DNA of 64,000 bases. Source: Salinivirgaceae bacterium. GTDB lineage: Bacteria; Bacteroidota; Bacteroidia; Bacteroidales; SZUA-534. The stretch lies in assembly GCA_017474765.1 (NCBI GenBank), contig JAFVGW010000012.1:62001-126000 (forward strand), in the 5' to 3' direction. The position numbers and the translations under genes are program-made. The notes below the pieces were generated by a model. That model made no database searches, was not told the origin of the DNA, and was given only the letters and a program-made list of their open reading frames with translations. Below, piece by piece: positions 63,405-64,000 of this stretch (positions within the stretch are counted from its first letter, which is position 1; each line of letters starts with the position of its first letter).

Positions 63405-63710
63405 CGATATATGAAATCTACATCCTTAACATTAGGATCGTTACAATTTATACATTCATAATTCCACCGTCCTAATTCCTCACCACTTGCATTATACTCA
63501 ATTGCAGTGGTTTTGCCGGGCTCTAAATTCCAATATTTGTTTTGTTTGCCATCTAAACCTAAATGAAACTCGGGCGTAATGCGTTTTATATCTTCGTAAC
63601 CCAAATTGCTCAAGGAAGTGGGCTGGCGGAACATCTTTGACGGATTTGACTCCCGCAGCACCTTGTGTGAGCATGAGTAACAGCAATATGTACAGACAGC
63701 AGTATTTCAT
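63389..63710 (-). pseudogene. Small secreted protein gene with an apparent frameshift
   Basis: It begins at the ATG at 63710, immediately after the stop of the upstream gene (TAAATG), with a signal peptide (MKYCCLYILLLLMLTQGAAG). In that frame the sequence soon becomes Arg-rich and ends at 63498. In the +1 frame, open from about 63661, it continues plausibly as SKMFRQPTSLSNLGYEDIKR ... GELGRWNYECINCNDP-like sequence and ends at 63389. Joining the signal peptide to the second frame near 63650 gives a ~106-residue exported protein. It is either a real frameshift or a sequencing slip. No family recognised. Confidence 0.5.
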
Positions 63711-64000
63711 TTATTTCTCAAACACTCTAAGTTCTTGTAAATCATCGATAAACACGTACACCTTATCGTCGGTTACCACGGGGGCGCCTATGGTTACTTT
63801 CTTCTTGATATTGAGCGGCACGCGCTCAATGAGTTCGCGCTTGTCAACATCTATTACGCCTATCTCGTTGCCGCGACGGTTGTCGGTGTAGTATAGCTGG
63901 CGGCCGTGCATGGTGACAAGCCATGGCATAACTTCGAAGCCGTCTTCTTCACTGATTACGTGCTTAATCAATTCACCTGTAAAAGGGTTAAGGCTTGTTA
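63711..64000 (-). CDS. Beta-propeller-like protein (C-terminal part only)
   Basis: 96 residues are inside the window; the gene enters from the right edge. The text SLNPFTGELIKHV, HGRQLYYTDNRRGNEIGVIDVDKRELIERVPLN and GAPVVTDDKVYVFIDDLQELRVF has the repeating strand pattern of PQQ/WD-like propeller blades (xxxVxVxDxxxGxxxxxxxx). It precedes and directly abuts the frameshifted secreted gene (TAAATG), so the three genes 62649-64000 form one unit. Its N-terminus, and therefore its location, is unknown. Confidence 0.6.
   Translation of the reverse strand, partial: TSLNPFTGELIKHVISEEDGFEVMPWLVTMHGRQLYYTDNRRGNEIGVIDVDKRELIERVPLNIKKKVTIGAPVVTDDKVYVFIDDLQELRVFEK

Overview
The window looks like a chromosomal piece of a Bacteroidota bacterium, most likely a Bacteroidales. 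The signs are: a secreted giant protein ending in a type IX secretion (T9SS) sorting domain; promoters of the Bacteroidota type (TTG, about 19-20 nt, TAnnTTTG); an EF-G2-like elongation factor paralogue; DUF4271 next to hemD; short lipoprotein signals; and a Bacteroidota-type homoserine O-acetyltransferase/O-acetylhomoserine sulfhydrylase pair. No rRNA, tRNA or CRISPR array was seen. Species cannot be named from the sequence.

Layout. 1-4501: a truncated histidine acid phosphatase, a secreted lytic-transglycosylase-like protein, metY and a GT39-type glycosyltransferase. 4817-18655: one gene for a 4612-residue T9SS-exported, repeat-built surface protein. 18748-23399: a voltage-gated-type cation channel, a DksA/TraR-like protein, lspA, dgt, and metX with a SAM riboswitch and a candidate terminator in its leader. 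23809-28601: an AT-rich array of Rhs fragments with variable tails, mixed with immunity-like small genes, two of which are recent duplicates. 28627-37477: a lipoprotein esterase, a TonB-dependent receptor, panB, surE, a small membrane protein, a VapBC-like toxin-antitoxin pair, lpxB and a SpoIID-domain protein. 37603-46973: two paralogous outer-membrane proteins, a methyltransferase, an S41 protease, a patatin-barrel protein, thrH and ilvE. 47088-57995: mostly housekeeping genes (EF-G2, HU, hflX, a DivIC-like protein, hemD, DUF4271, dnaN, typA). 58146-64000: an orphan LytTR regulator, then an accessory stretch with a KilA-N gene between repeats, a transposase relic, a YhcG-type nuclease, small lipoproteins, a frameshifted secreted gene and a truncated beta-propeller-like gene.

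How genes connect. metX, metY and thrH all act on homoserine-derived metabolites leading to methionine and threonine; metX carries visible SAM control. lspA matures the many lipoproteins seen here. lpxB, the GT39-type enzyme, the patatin-barrel protein, the TonB receptor and the paired outer-membrane proteins all concern the outer membrane. The most unusual regions are the Rhs cassette array (23809-28601), the giant modular surface protein, and the repeat-flanked accessory stretch 58880-62235.
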